23,051 nt of DNA from Candidatus Microgenomates bacterium (GTDB lineage: Bacteria; Patescibacteriota; Microgenomatia; JAADGY01). Below, piece by piece: positions 15,001 through 21,461 of this stretch (position 1 is the first letter of the stretch; each line of letters opens with the position of its first letter). A program made the translations under genes and the position numbers. The stretch spans positions 1 through 23,051 of the forward strand of contig WFRL01000040.1 of assembly GCA_015486555.1 (NCBI GenBank), written 5' to 3'. The notes beneath the pieces were generated by a model. It was not told the origin of the DNA. It saw nothing but the letters and a program-made list of their open reading frames with translations, and searched no databases.

Positions 15001-15421
15001 GACCTTGAGAATTACACCACCGCTCTATCTTCACATACTTTCCCAAGTTACTATCGCAATCTGCCCGAACAAAAGAACTAATCATTTGTCCTTCTTTACC
15101 TTTACAATCACTTGAAGGTTGCCTCTCTTCTTGAGTATTTGTTTTCTGAGGCTTACAAACATCTAACTCTATATTCCTCTCTATAGTAGGTTGACATTTT
15201 CCATCTAATTTAACATGGTTAGCTTTACCGTTCGAAAGACATTCGTTCCACTCATCCCCTGGCTTATGGGCTGCCCGCCAATCGGCATAACCTAAATCAG
15301 CACATGTTTTGCTAGTTTCTGCCCTCACTGAGGTTAAAAACAACCCAGCCGGCGGGGTTATCAGATTAATAATAAGCAACAGGCTCACCAAGGAGCCAAA
15401 AATTTTCCACGCTTTCTTCAT
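12056..15421 (-). CDS. Giant secreted surface protein with Cys-rich head and WNLVGLP-type C-terminal modules
   Basis: 1121 residues with a signal peptide (1-34; likely signal-peptidase site VRA-ET). Regions: 40-211 cysteine-rich (14 Cys, with EGYCEEGGVC and CTYICTEDGW); 222-325 a carboxypeptidase-regulatory/CnaB-like beta domain; 327-372 an Asn/Gln/Glu/Lys-rich disordered linker; 373-850 a long beta-rich region I do not recognise, with four more cysteines (391, 395, 441, 450) and repeated themes of amphipathic helices such as LGELLGKAGVDVENLP; 860-940 a second regulatory-like sandwich (VPNARVEVRNEDG ... APGFKTVETL); and 955-1121 two tandem modules of the type GWNLVGLP / RWEAVTLP ... GHAYFL / GEGYLILV. 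No C-terminal membrane anchor or sortase motif is seen, so it is either released or held by the anchored FN3 partners. It starts 7 nt after the upstream stop, with only a weak ribosome binding site. Confidence 0.85.
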   Translation of the reverse strand: MKKAWKIFGSLVSLLLIINLITPPAGLFLTSVRAETSKTCADLGYADWRAAHKPGDEWNECLSNGKANHVKLDGKCQPTIERNIELDVCKPQKTNTQEERQPSSDCKGKEGQMISSFVRADCDSNLGKYVKIERWCNSQGQPFEKPGRVTTKACKKGDPPIVNLEELTNASTCKEGYCEEGGVCSEVGKKETSENGCTYICTEDGWKKEKCPSDSSKNGNRQIRLIVKVYKLPFYYYNEVTVPLQGAVVGVKGKVYRTDEKGIAYIDLEIPSLSVSYNPLGYWSSVPASRSIAIAVSKKGYKSTMTNVDISDKSKSDYVVNIKMSPKYENAQNENKKKEAQSKPASQPEENTNNNANVGSNGSQVNNSENELARVGAILRSLIPNEVTVTCNGGCSVKIKGGEDKTNEYQIRWDNTLVGNLLDVFNQPKTNVKVRFHYEKCLEFNSQGSCSLWGPGTTQTIPITIDQSVISEAATKVLRNKKLGELLGKAGVDVENLPQVIPTVSYNNGIFYFHYSNVDKDKLMFIDSITGHVNVELRVSYTDPSVKEKVFKKTVSAGQLLKPKGGHLRLTTPNINDWISNMVLKSTEYNIKDIEVKATFHSDVRWKWWEKGKPKTQTIPNEQTKRFHLDVSKYLPHEAQKAISVALAMGYLVSEEKRPTVTVAANGSGVHIETTEGRYRISLGGITREAVERALPEEAKKSNLVVNTITTFLQNNHKEIEKLVESSLRNNKVKVSGVAEIKVGQKSYSAQVQTDGLEITIKPFVADISLEDLNNLGSNGQATLSIRITGAGKVDLKGTLNQLGLPLLGNIISSVGWDLSYDFSQLSASEDINIDSAIDSALTGLDLQLEGSGNQSLRNSRWDVYADEGVNVPNARVEVRNEDGELVLTTKADKYGHVKLLLPVGGRYKIKISAPGFKTVETLYEPTAASVNYEAVLKLESGSGQKRVNLSPRLKSYIWNLDEGWNLVGLPSYSRPFSAKEVFELFNKDKINVDMMAYLKNNRWEIISLTNTKAQKMVLKTGHAYFLHAIGSVSKEIPIKNASQKKEKLELTANRWEAVTLPVNLGDSKEVLNEVKAKEVQVSRYQLGNEVWQSNVKINDQFYGPNFPIKIGEGYLILVRN

Positions 15422-15428
15422 AATTTAC

Positions 15429-16136
15429 TCACTTATTAAAACTAATAACTACCGTCGGATTAAAGAAACCCGGTTGGCTAATCGCCTTTTTATGACTACC
15501 TTCAGGTGTAAACGCTTCAACAACCAATTGATCATTTGAGGCCACTTTTAAATCACCAATATTAGCCACCCACATTCCCGAATTATCTGTTACTGCAGAT
15601 ACTTTAACAGCCGGTTCGGTTTTCTTGGAAATCAGCACCAAGGCATTAGCTACCCCTTTCGAATTGCCTTTTACTTGGCCTGAAGCAACCATTAACGAAG
15701 GCGGGGTATTCTTCATGGCTTTAGTTTTTATTTGCAGGTGAGCTACTTTATACAGCTGAGCTCCATTGGCAATAACAAAATTATAGGTCTTATCTGGTTG
15801 GAGTCCTTTCACTTCTGTTTTGTGAATAGATGATAACTGACCATTAGAAGAAAATTCATCTTCTGAACCCTCGATTCCAGGAAAAGCACCCAAAATCATT
15901 TTCATCCAATAACCAACCCTCGGGTTCCAATTATCTCTCTTTGCTACTAAAACTCTTCCATGAACCTTCTTATTTGTTTGCCACACTATTGTAGCTGAGT
16001 TAGGAGTCACATCAGTGACATAAGCAAGATTCGGAGGAGCTGTGGGAACTAACATCCCAATACTTATCACCCCTACTAACACCGCCACTCCTAAAATTCC
16101 TCCAATCCAGATATGCGAGTTAATTTTCTTCTGCAT
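15429..16136 (-). CDS. Membrane-anchored FN3-type plus carboxypeptidase-regulatory-like protein (paralogue)
   Basis: A 235-residue product from ATG 16136 with a membrane segment at about 10-30. An FN3-like domain follows (APPNLAYVTDVTPNSATIVW ... HKTEVKGLQPDKTYNFVI), containing an insertion with WNPRVGYWMKM and acidic/Ser-rich residues. A carboxypeptidase-regulatory-like sandwich (GQVKGNSKGVANALVLISKK ... TDNSGMWVANI) ends the protein. The order of parts matches the 11197-12054 product. I chose ATG 16136 because the membrane anchor begins there and because TTGACA-17-TAAAGT ends 7 nt upstream; the GTG at 16199 would add a basic stretch encoded by the promoter itself. It heads the five-gene run to 9193. 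Confidence 0.85.
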   Translation of the reverse strand: MQKKINSHIWIGGILGVAVLVGVISIGMLVPTAPPNLAYVTDVTPNSATIVWQTNKKVHGRVLVAKRDNWNPRVGYWMKMILGAFPGIEGSEDEFSSNGQLSSIHKTEVKGLQPDKTYNFVIANGAQLYKVAHLQIKTKAMKNTPPSLMVASGQVKGNSKGVANALVLISKKTEPAVKVSAVTDNSGMWVANIGDLKVASNDQLVVEAFTPEGSHKKAISQPGFFNPTVVISFNK

Positions 16137-16143
16137 TACTTTT

Positions 16144-16172
16144 ACTTTAAATTCTTTACACCTTCTTGTCAA
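16144..16172 (-). promoter_or_regulatory. Promoter of the surface-protein operon, leaderless
   Basis: TTGACA (16172-16167), a 17-bp spacer and TAAAGT (16149-16144) end 7 nt before the ATG at 16136. The predicted transcript begins at or next to the start codon, and no Shine-Dalgarno sequence is present. Confidence 0.65.
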
Positions 16173-16203
16173 CATCCTTTCACATCTACTTATCCTCACC
16201 TTA

Positions 16204-17196
16204 TTACAATATGTTTTCCATTCTCTCTACCCTAGCAATAAACCTCTTCCACACCATTTCTTTGGATTCTTCTTGGGGGTTACTTGGTGTCCTCAAACTC
16301 CCTTTCGCTGTCTCCTCTCCCATTACTTCTGAAATCAACTTTAACACCGCAGGGGCAATAAATATCCTTTTACTTACCTCCATTAAAGCGCCATCTCCCT
16401 TTACTGGAGGATAGGGAAGTTCATTAAGTTCTGAAACACCAAGCTTAAAAATATCTCTCAACTCTCCTACTGTGTCAATACCTTTGTCACTTGGTACTTT
16501 CTTCTTACTCCTCAATTCCTCTAAAATAACAAATCCTTCATCTACTAATGCCGCAGCTAGGCCAAACTTAGCCATCTGACGAAGAATTTGCCTTTGATTT
16601 TCTAATTCTCTGATTAACCCAGGGAATTTATTTATATCTGTCACCTTATTAATTACCTCTTTTATAGGTACCCTTAATTCTTCTCCTTCTATAAGGTAAG
16701 TCTGAACCACAACTGCTACTACCCGATCTAATTCTGAACCAGTTCCTAAACTTGGGAAAGAATCCTCCTCTCGATAAGGAATAATTTTCCCCTCGCCTTT
16801 TAGCCTAGACACACCCAACTTATAAAAAGCCCAAAAAACGGATAATAACTCTCTTCGCCAAGTAATCTTTATATCTTCAACTTCAACCGTGTTTTTTCCT
16901 TCTTCTAATTCATTCAATATCTTCTCTATTCTTAAAGCCTCTCCAATCCCTTTTATCACATCGTGTTTCCTTTCAAATCTCAACTTTGATATTATTTCCT
17001 CAGGCCCTTTTCTCTTAGTTTCTCCTTCAATATCAAAGCAACCTTCAGAAATCCCTGTCATTCCCAAATCTTTACATAACCTTTCTACCAGAGGTACATT
17101 CCAAGTCGTTATTTCCGACAAGGACACCCTCAAAACAGATGGAAATAAAAAACCTCTTCTCTCTTTCCATTTCTCTTTTCCCCATTGTGGCGACAT
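16204..17196 (-). CDS. Unknown helical protein (330 aa)
   Basis: I do not recognise a family. The product is rich in Glu, Lys, Leu and Val, mostly helical in appearance, with no signal peptide or clear membrane segment, so probably cytoplasmic. Recognisable stretches are FDIEGETKRKGPEEIISKL, KIIPYREEDSFPSLGTGSEL, a Leu/Gln-rich helix FPGLIRELENQRQILRQMAK and GIDTVGELRDIFKLGVSELN. No catalytic motif is visible. I chose ATG 17196 because GGAGG lies 5 nt upstream; a TTG at 17217 would add seven residues and lose that site. A near-consensus promoter lies in front. The next operon starts 67 nt after its stop, with its own promoter. Confidence 0.75.
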   Translation of the reverse strand: MSPQWGKEKWKERRGFLFPSVLRVSLSEITTWNVPLVERLCKDLGMTGISEGCFDIEGETKRKGPEEIISKLRFERKHDVIKGIGEALRIEKILNELEEGKNTVEVEDIKITWRRELLSVFWAFYKLGVSRLKGEGKIIPYREEDSFPSLGTGSELDRVVAVVVQTYLIEGEELRVPIKEVINKVTDINKFPGLIRELENQRQILRQMAKFGLAAALVDEGFVILEELRSKKKVPSDKGIDTVGELRDIFKLGVSELNELPYPPVKGDGALMEVSKRIFIAPAVLKLISEVMGEETAKGSLRTPSNPQEESKEMVWKRFIARVERMENIL

Positions 17197-17231
17197 TAAA
17201 ACCTCCAACACAACCAAATATTCTTACTAAT

Positions 17232-17260
17232 AATATAGGCATTCTCCCTTTATATGTCAA
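17232..17260 (-). promoter_or_regulatory. Near-consensus sigma70 promoter of the 16204-17196 gene
   Basis: TTGACA (17260-17255), a 17-bp spacer and TATATT (17237-17232) give 11/12 consensus matches. The leader of about 30 nt carries GGAGG, the conventional arrangement, unlike the leaderless promoters in this window. Confidence 0.75.
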
Positions 17261-17358
17261 TAATTCGTCTTACCCAATTAAAATCGGATTAAAAAGAAAT
17301 ATTTAAGTTAGAAAGTTCGTAAAGTCTATAAAGTTATAAAGTGAAAACTCCTTACGGA

Positions 17359-17387
17359 GTCATCCCGACTCGTCGGGATCTAGCGAA
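17359..17387 (+). repeat. Hairpin repeat unit R2a, short subtype A
   Basis: GTC followed by the perfect hairpin ATCCCGA-CTCG-TCGGGAT and CTAGCG. The stem bases differ from other copies on both sides together (CCCGA/TCGGG), so pairing is conserved. Confidence 0.75.
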
Positions 17388-17417
17388 ACATTGCGATGTT
17401 AGCTCTTCCCTTTTTCA

Positions 17418-17470
17418 GATCATTCTGAGCGGAGCGAAGAATCTAGCGAAGCGCAAAAGGTACTGGCACT
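17418..17470 (+). repeat. Hairpin repeat unit R2b, subtype A
   Basis: ATCATTCTGAGCGGAGCG is followed by AAGAATCTAGCGAAGCGC and AAAAGGTACTGGCACT. ATTCT pairs with AGAAT. The GGTACTGGCACT tail also occurs at 21522-21533. Confidence 0.85.
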
Positions 17471-17551
17471 TAAGTTTTTTCTAAGCTCTTACTTTACAAG
17501 GTTATTGATTGTTTTTAACCTAGTTCCTCTAACCTAGCTCCTAGTTCCAAT

Positions 17552-17601
17552 CCCGTGCGCCTATCGGCTAGATCCTTCGTCGCTTTCCTCCTCAGGATGA
17601 C
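17552..17601 (-). repeat. Hairpin repeat unit R2c, subtype B
   Basis: On the minus strand it reads GTCATCCTGAGGAGG...GACGAAGGATCTAGCCGATAGGCGCACGGG, the subtype B tail. The inner arm is the A-like GAGGAG...CGACG type, so this copy is a mosaic of the two subtypes. Confidence 0.8.
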
Positions 17602-17698
17602 CGGGGGAAAGGGAAGGGGGTAGCTTGTATGATAACCTGGACGGAGGTCGTACTTACTTTATAACCTTTGTATACTTAAGTAGTTCATAAATATTGCC

Positions 17699-17704
17699 TA
17701 TCAT
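17699..17704 (+). promoter_or_regulatory. -10 box of the MGMT-like gene, likely leaderless
   Basis: TATCAT (5/6) ends 6 nt before the ATG at 17711. No good -35 or Shine-Dalgarno sequence is visible. Confidence 0.35.
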
Positions 17705-17710
17705 ATATTA

Positions 17711-18001
17711 ATGAGCGTGTTTAAAAGGATTTACCAGGTGGTTCAAGAGATACCCAAAGGCAGAGTGGCTTCCTATTCTTGGATAGCTAGAAAAGTTGGA
17801 ATACGAGATGTCCGTCTTGTTGGTTGGGCTCTTCATCGAAATCCGAATCCACAGACTATTCCTTGCCACCGGGTGGTTAAAAAGGATGGTAGTTTAGCTT
17901 CAGGTTACGCTTTCGGCGGACCCGAGAAACAAAAAATCCTCCTCCTCAAAGAAGGAGTAAGGTTTAAAAATAACCGGGTAAAGGAAGAATACTTCTTATA
18001 A
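17711..18001 (+). CDS. Minimal MGMT/Ogt-type DNA alkyltransferase domain protein
   Basis: A 96-residue stand-alone version of the C-terminal DNA-binding and active-site domain of O6-alkylguanine-DNA alkyltransferases. Seen: the helix-turn-helix segment PKGRVASYSWIARKVG, the arginine-finger region VRLVGWALHRNPNP, and the active site IPCHRVVKKDG with the acceptor Cys at 52, followed by SGYAFGG and QKILLLKEGV. The family repairs O6-alkylguanine by suicidal transfer to the Cys. Alkyltransferase-like (ATL) proteins have the same small size but replace the Cys, usually with Trp, and instead flag lesions for excision repair. Here the Cys is kept, so direct repair is possible though the N-terminal domain is missing. 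It stands alone, convergent with the VanY-type gene. Confidence 0.9.
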   Translation: MSVFKRIYQVVQEIPKGRVASYSWIARKVGIRDVRLVGWALHRNPNPQTIPCHRVVKKDGSLASGYAFGGPEKQKILLLKEGVRFKNNRVKEEYFL

Positions 18002-18020
18002 AACCATTACTAAAACGGAG

Positions 18021-18049
18021 TAGACGGACTTTAATTTGGTCTAATTTTT
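18021..18049 (+). terminator. Weak candidate terminator of the MGMT-like gene
   Basis: TAGAC and GTCTA form a 5-bp stem with a 13-nt loop, followed by AATTTTT. The stem is short and low in GC, and it overlaps the stop of the convergent gene. This is only a candidate. Confidence 0.25.
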
Positions 18050-19670
18050 AGAACCGCGACCTATCCTTTGCTGAGATAAGAGCTGTTTTTTTCTCTCCTC
18101 TTTCTTTTCTCCTCAACTTTCTTGCTAGAGTTCCTTTTTCTCTCTTTTCTTTTTCTATTAAATATCTCAAACCATCATTAATTTTAAAGTACATATAATT
18201 CCCTCTTCGTCCTAAAAAAAGCATTCCTTTTGAGTAGTATTGAGAATTATTGCCATATTCTTCACTCATCTGATGAAGTAGTTCAGGAGAAATACCGAGA
18301 GAGCCTATAAAAACAAAATGAGGCCGGTCCCATCCGAGAGGATGAAAGAAACCAAATTTTTCAGCCAGTTCAAGAACGGCAGGATCTAAGTTAGAAATTC
18401 TCCCATCTTTAGTAATCCACATATCAAGGGCAAAACCTGTTTGATGTTCACTTGTCCCTGGCGGAGCAGCGGCAGTTGGAGTTTCTTGATAAAGTTTGGC
18501 TTGAAGTTGATAGGAACGATAACCATAAATAATAGTCACCTTGTAGCCTACTTCATTAAGTTTTCTAACAAATTGGGTGAGAGAGGGAATAACTTCCTTG
18601 CGAAGCTGGATGTTTTTAGCTCCTTCTCCATATCTTAGATTTGGGTTCGGCGGCAAAAACCTTTTTACACTGACCAACCCCGGGGGTACATAACTCTCAT
18701 CTAAGTCTAAAACACCATTCACCTCTGGCCTCTGAAGAATAGTTCCTATCTCACCGCTTTTAACTGGATGGGGAATCTCCTTTATCTTTCTTACTTCAGA
18801 ACTTATCTCTTCTTTGGGTGAAGGCTCATCCTTCTTTTTATATTGTGGTCTAGATTGATGAGGATAATGTTTCCTCGGTCCAGTTTTTTCCCTAACAGTT
18901 TTCTGATCTTGTCCCTCTGTTCTTTCTATCCCTATTCGCGGCCCTCTTTTACTTATCCTAATAATCTTTTCCTTCTCTCCTCCTCTTTCAGCTCCAACAG
19001 GCTTTAAAATATGAGGACCAGCTCCACCAAACAACAACTCACTTGTAATCACAAATGAAAGACCTGCTTGAACAAGCCTCTTCCCTCGTACTTTAAACAC
19101 CCCTTTAAACTTAGAAACTAACTTCTTTATCTCTATTTTTGACAAGCCTATCTTTTCTTGAATTTCTTTTTCTTCCTGGCGACGCAACCCCTCAAATACC
19201 TCTAAAAACTGCCCATATTCTTCGATGCCCTGCCGCTCCCGCCATAGACGGGCTAATTTAGCTACCTCGGCAGCAGACATACCTTTTTTTGTCTCAACTT
19301 GATAACCCTTAATATAGGTAAGTTGCTCTTGAACCACCTTTTTATCAGCTAGATATCTTATCTTGGCAGATAAGGAACGATACAGTCGAGTCAATCTCAG
19401 TAGTTGACCCTGTTTTCTTGGGAAACCATCTCCCTTAACCTTACTTAGCTCTTCTTTCTGGCGGAGATAAAACCATCTCACAGCCTGATACATAATCTCC
19501 AAGTTATCTCCAGCTTGTTGTTTAAACAAGCCAAAAAACTCATCTCTTGACTCTCTTCCTTTTCTACCAGAAACGAAGGGAAATTCATTCCAATGAATTT
19601 GAAGCCAATTTACTAAAGAGACAACCTCATTCCCCTTATTTTCAACTTCACCCGTAAAACGCTCACTCAT
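18048..19670 (-). CDS. VanY/M15B-type D-Ala-D-Ala carboxypeptidase domain on a long N-terminal extension
   Basis: 540 residues. The C-terminal part (about 340-470) is an M15B peptidase: YGYRSYQLQAKLY, SEHQTGFALDMW with zinc ligands H409 and D416, and RPHFVFIG with H451. The family trims the terminal D-Ala of peptidoglycan stems. The usual catalytic Glu three residues before the last His (ExxH) is Asp here (D448 in DRPH), so activity needs care. The first 200 residues are charged and helical, without a signal peptide. A moderately hydrophobic stretch at 199-216 could span the membrane, giving a cytoplasmic N-domain, then a basic Pro-rich linker (225-310), then the outside peptidase. The last 40 residues are strongly basic. 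AGGAAGG precedes the ATG, which overlaps the end of the 83-residue gene by 8 nt. Confidence 0.88.
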   Translation of the reverse strand: MSERFTGEVENKGNEVVSLVNWLQIHWNEFPFVSGRKGRESRDEFFGLFKQQAGDNLEIMYQAVRWFYLRQKEELSKVKGDGFPRKQGQLLRLTRLYRSLSAKIRYLADKKVVQEQLTYIKGYQVETKKGMSAAEVAKLARLWRERQGIEEYGQFLEVFEGLRRQEEKEIQEKIGLSKIEIKKLVSKFKGVFKVRGKRLVQAGLSFVITSELLFGGAGPHILKPVGAERGGEKEKIIRISKRGPRIGIERTEGQDQKTVREKTGPRKHYPHQSRPQYKKKDEPSPKEEISSEVRKIKEIPHPVKSGEIGTILQRPEVNGVLDLDESYVPPGLVSVKRFLPPNPNLRYGEGAKNIQLRKEVIPSLTQFVRKLNEVGYKVTIIYGYRSYQLQAKLYQETPTAAAPPGTSEHQTGFALDMWITKDGRISNLDPAVLELAEKFGFFHPLGWDRPHFVFIGSLGISPELLHQMSEEYGNNSQYYSKGMLFLGRRGNYMYFKINDGLRYLIEKEKREKGTLARKLRRKERGEKKTALISAKDRSRF

Positions 19671-19914
19671 AAACCTTCCTCATCTTAGTCTCAAATTCTT
19701 TTCTTATTTTCTCATCTAGTCCAGGGACTGTTCTTTGAGCATGTTGCCAAGCCTCATTAACCTTATCCTTCTCCAAAAGACCTAAAAAATGAGCCCTTTG
19801 ATCTTTATCTAATTTTTCAAGAATCAACCTTAAAGACAAAGTACTTAATAAGTTTTCAATTTCTCCTTCGACCTCTCTCAATAATGGAGAACTCTTCTTC
19901 TTATTTTTACCCAT
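19663..19914 (-). CDS. Small unknown helical protein (83 aa)
   Basis: A basic start (GKNKKKSS) is followed by helices: VEGEIENLLSTLSLRLILEK, LDKDQRAHFLGLLEKD, and VNEAWQHAQRTVPGLDEKIR. No cysteines, membrane segment or catalytic motif. Small proteins with an LDKDQRxxFLxLLE-type core occur in CPR genomes, but I cannot name the family with certainty. It starts 19 nt after the hisS stop (AAGGA lies between, about 11 nt from the ATG; AATAAT ends 6 nt before the ATG) and overlaps the VanY-type gene by 8 nt. The overlap suggests coupled translation with that gene's charged N-domain. Confidence 0.65.
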   Translation of the reverse strand: MGKNKKKSSPLLREVEGEIENLLSTLSLRLILEKLDKDQRAHFLGLLEKDKVNEAWQHAQRTVPGLDEKIRKEFETKMRKVYE

Positions 19915-19933
19915 AGAGCAATTATTCCTTATA

Positions 19934-21133
19934 CTACTTAAAATTTACCTCTACTTTTCTTTCTTCTTTAGTTGCCAGGTTCTTTAAGGTCAGATACTTA
20001 CCTTTTTTCTCATCCGGGCCAAGAAAAATAACTTCCTTTGCCCCTAAACTTAGGGCATATTTCAACCCCTTTTTGAGAGCTTTAGAAGCATCTGGGTAAA
20101 TCAGGACCTTTTTCCCCTTACGTCGTAAAATATCAACCACCTTAAAGGCGTAGTCAAAAACCTTTTCATCTAAAACTAAAACAACCATCTCCAAATCAGC
20201 CGCTTTTTTCTCTTTTTCTTGAAGAACCTCAACCAGCCGATCTAAGCCTATCCCTACTCCCACCGCTGGCAGATAGTCAGAGCCTTGTCTTATTAATTTG
20301 TCATAGCGGCCACCACCAGCTAAAGAAACATTTTGATTAGAGGTCTTAACCTCAAAGATTAAACCTGTATAGTAATCTAAACCCCGCACCAGATAGGGAG
20401 AAAACAGAAACTTAGCTTTTACCCCAGGCTGGACCAAGGCAATAGTTTTTTCCAACTCTGCTGTTGGCCGAGCCTTTTTGAAAAGCTGCCAAAGCTTCTT
20501 AATAACCGAGACTCTTAATCCCATTTCCTGAAGCTGGGATTGAACTTCATCAACAGCAATTTTATCTAACTTATCTATTATTTGAGCCACCCTTAAATAT
20601 TCATTTTGAGGAACCCCTGCTTCTTGAAAAAGAGAGTAAAGCAGTTGGCGGGAGTTGTAATAAACTGTTACTGATAGACCAAGCTTGTCAAACAAGGCAG
20701 CTGTCAACCAGAGAATCTCGGCATCTGAAATGTCACTTGCATCACCAACAATATCAAAATCAATCTGGACAAACTCCCGATATCGCCCTTTCTGAGGTTT
20801 TTCTGCTCGAAATGATGGTTGAATTTGATAGCGCTTAAAAGGCAGGGCTGGGCGAAAACGGTTCACATATCGAGCGAGAGGAACCGTCTGATCATAGCGC
20901 AGGGCTACTTGGCGGCCACCTCGATCCGTAAAATCGAAGATTAATTTATCTGCTTCTTGGCCATACTTCCCCATCAAGATTGATCTATACTCAACAGTGG
21001 GCGTCTCAATAGGGAGAAAACCAAATGACTCAGCCAACTGTCGAGCAATTTGGATAACCTCCTGCCGTCGTTGGGCTTCAGTTGATTGAATATCCCGAAA
21101 ACCACGAGGTGGTAAAAAATTGTTACTACTCAT
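19934..21133 (-). CDS. hisS: Histidyl-tRNA synthetase
   Basis: A class II synthetase charging tRNA-His. Seen: PPRGFRDI at 8-15 near the N-terminus, motif 1 region with ETPTVEYRS, motif 2 with FKRYQIQPSFRAEKPQKGRY (99-118) then FVQIDFDIVG, the histidine-specific LVRGLDYYTG (248-257), AGGGRYD (272-278), motif 3 AVGVGIGLDRL (290-300), and a C-terminal anticodon-binding domain (about 315-399). At 399 residues it is slightly shorter than E. coli HisRS. TATAAT ends 7 nt before the ATG, with no Shine-Dalgarno sequence, predicting a leaderless mRNA. It heads a unit with the 83-residue and VanY-type genes. Confidence 0.97.
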   Translation of the reverse strand: MSSNNFLPPRGFRDIQSTEAQRRQEVIQIARQLAESFGFLPIETPTVEYRSILMGKYGQEADKLIFDFTDRGGRQVALRYDQTVPLARYVNRFRPALPFKRYQIQPSFRAEKPQKGRYREFVQIDFDIVGDASDISDAEILWLTAALFDKLGLSVTVYYNSRQLLYSLFQEAGVPQNEYLRVAQIIDKLDKIAVDEVQSQLQEMGLRVSVIKKLWQLFKKARPTAELEKTIALVQPGVKAKFLFSPYLVRGLDYYTGLIFEVKTSNQNVSLAGGGRYDKLIRQGSDYLPAVGVGIGLDRLVEVLQEKEKKAADLEMVVLVLDEKVFDYAFKVVDILRRKGKKVLIYPDASKALKKGLKYALSLGAKEVIFLGPDEKKGKYLTLKNLATKEERKVEVNFK

Positions 21134-21140
21134 ATCTATG

Positions 21141-21146
21141 ATTATA
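21141..21146 (-). promoter_or_regulatory. -10 box of hisS, likely leaderless
   Basis: A perfect TATAAT on the minus strand lies 7 nt from the ATG at 21133. No TTGACA-like -35 is visible at 16-18 bp; upstream sequence there is already the edge of the repeat island. Confidence 0.6.
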
Positions 21147-21268
21147 CCTGGTTAATGGAACTAGGAACTAGGTTGGAAAATAACCAATTATCAAATTCCA
21201 AGTATCCAAACAATACCCAAATTCCAATGATCAAAAAAAACAGAACTTAGATCTTGGTTTGTTAACGA

Positions 21269-21326
21269 GTCATCCTAAGGAGCCAGAGCGACGAAGGATC
21301 TAGCGAAGCGCAAAAGAATGGGCACT
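21269..21326 (+). repeat. Hairpin repeat unit R3a, subtype A
   Basis: GTCATCCTAAGGAGC ... GCGACGAAGGATCTAGCGAA, then GCGCAAAAGAATGGGCACT. ATCCT pairs with AGGAT. Confidence 0.85.
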
Positions 21327-21339
21327 TTAGGTTGGGAGC

Positions 21340-21395
21340 ACACCCGTGCGCCTTCAGCTAGATTCTTCCCCTCCGTTTCGGAGGGTCAGAATGAC
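21340..21395 (-). repeat. Hairpin repeat unit R3b, subtype B
   Basis: Minus strand: GTCATTCTGA, the perfect inner hairpin CCCTCCG-AAA-CGGAGGG, AAGAATCTAGC, and the tail GGCGCACGGGTGT. It is nearly identical to R1b. Confidence 0.85.
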
Positions 21396-21461
21396 GCGGA
21401 GCGGGGGAAAGTAGTTCGTTCTAAGGATGACTTCAAGAGATGAAACATAATATCCTCTCGG

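Larger units (their letters stand above)
17305..17691. repeat. Repeat island 2
   Basis: This fills the gap between two divergent promoters. Outer ends are imperfect inverted repeats: 17305-17342 is built from AAAGTTNNT-type 9-nt units (AAAGTTCGT, AAAGTCTAT, AAAGTTAT) and 17654-17691 contains the inverse (ACTTTATAACCTTTGTATAC). The first 19 nt, AAGTTAGAAAGTTCGTAAA, recur with one mismatch at 3496-3514. Inside are hairpin units A (plus), A (plus) and B (minus), and a CTAGTTCC-rich stretch at 17519-17551 like the ends of islands 1 and 3. I see no gene here. Confidence 0.75.

Noticed and set aside
16137..16199. GTG start giving 21 extra basic residues to the FN3 protein
   Set aside because: This stretch is the promoter itself (TTGACA-17-TAAAGT), and the membrane anchor begins at the ATG at 16136.
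17072..17260. Minus-strand frame of 62 residues over the 17232-17260 promoter
   Set aside because: It starts at the -35 region, overlaps the real gene in another frame and has no protein-like features.
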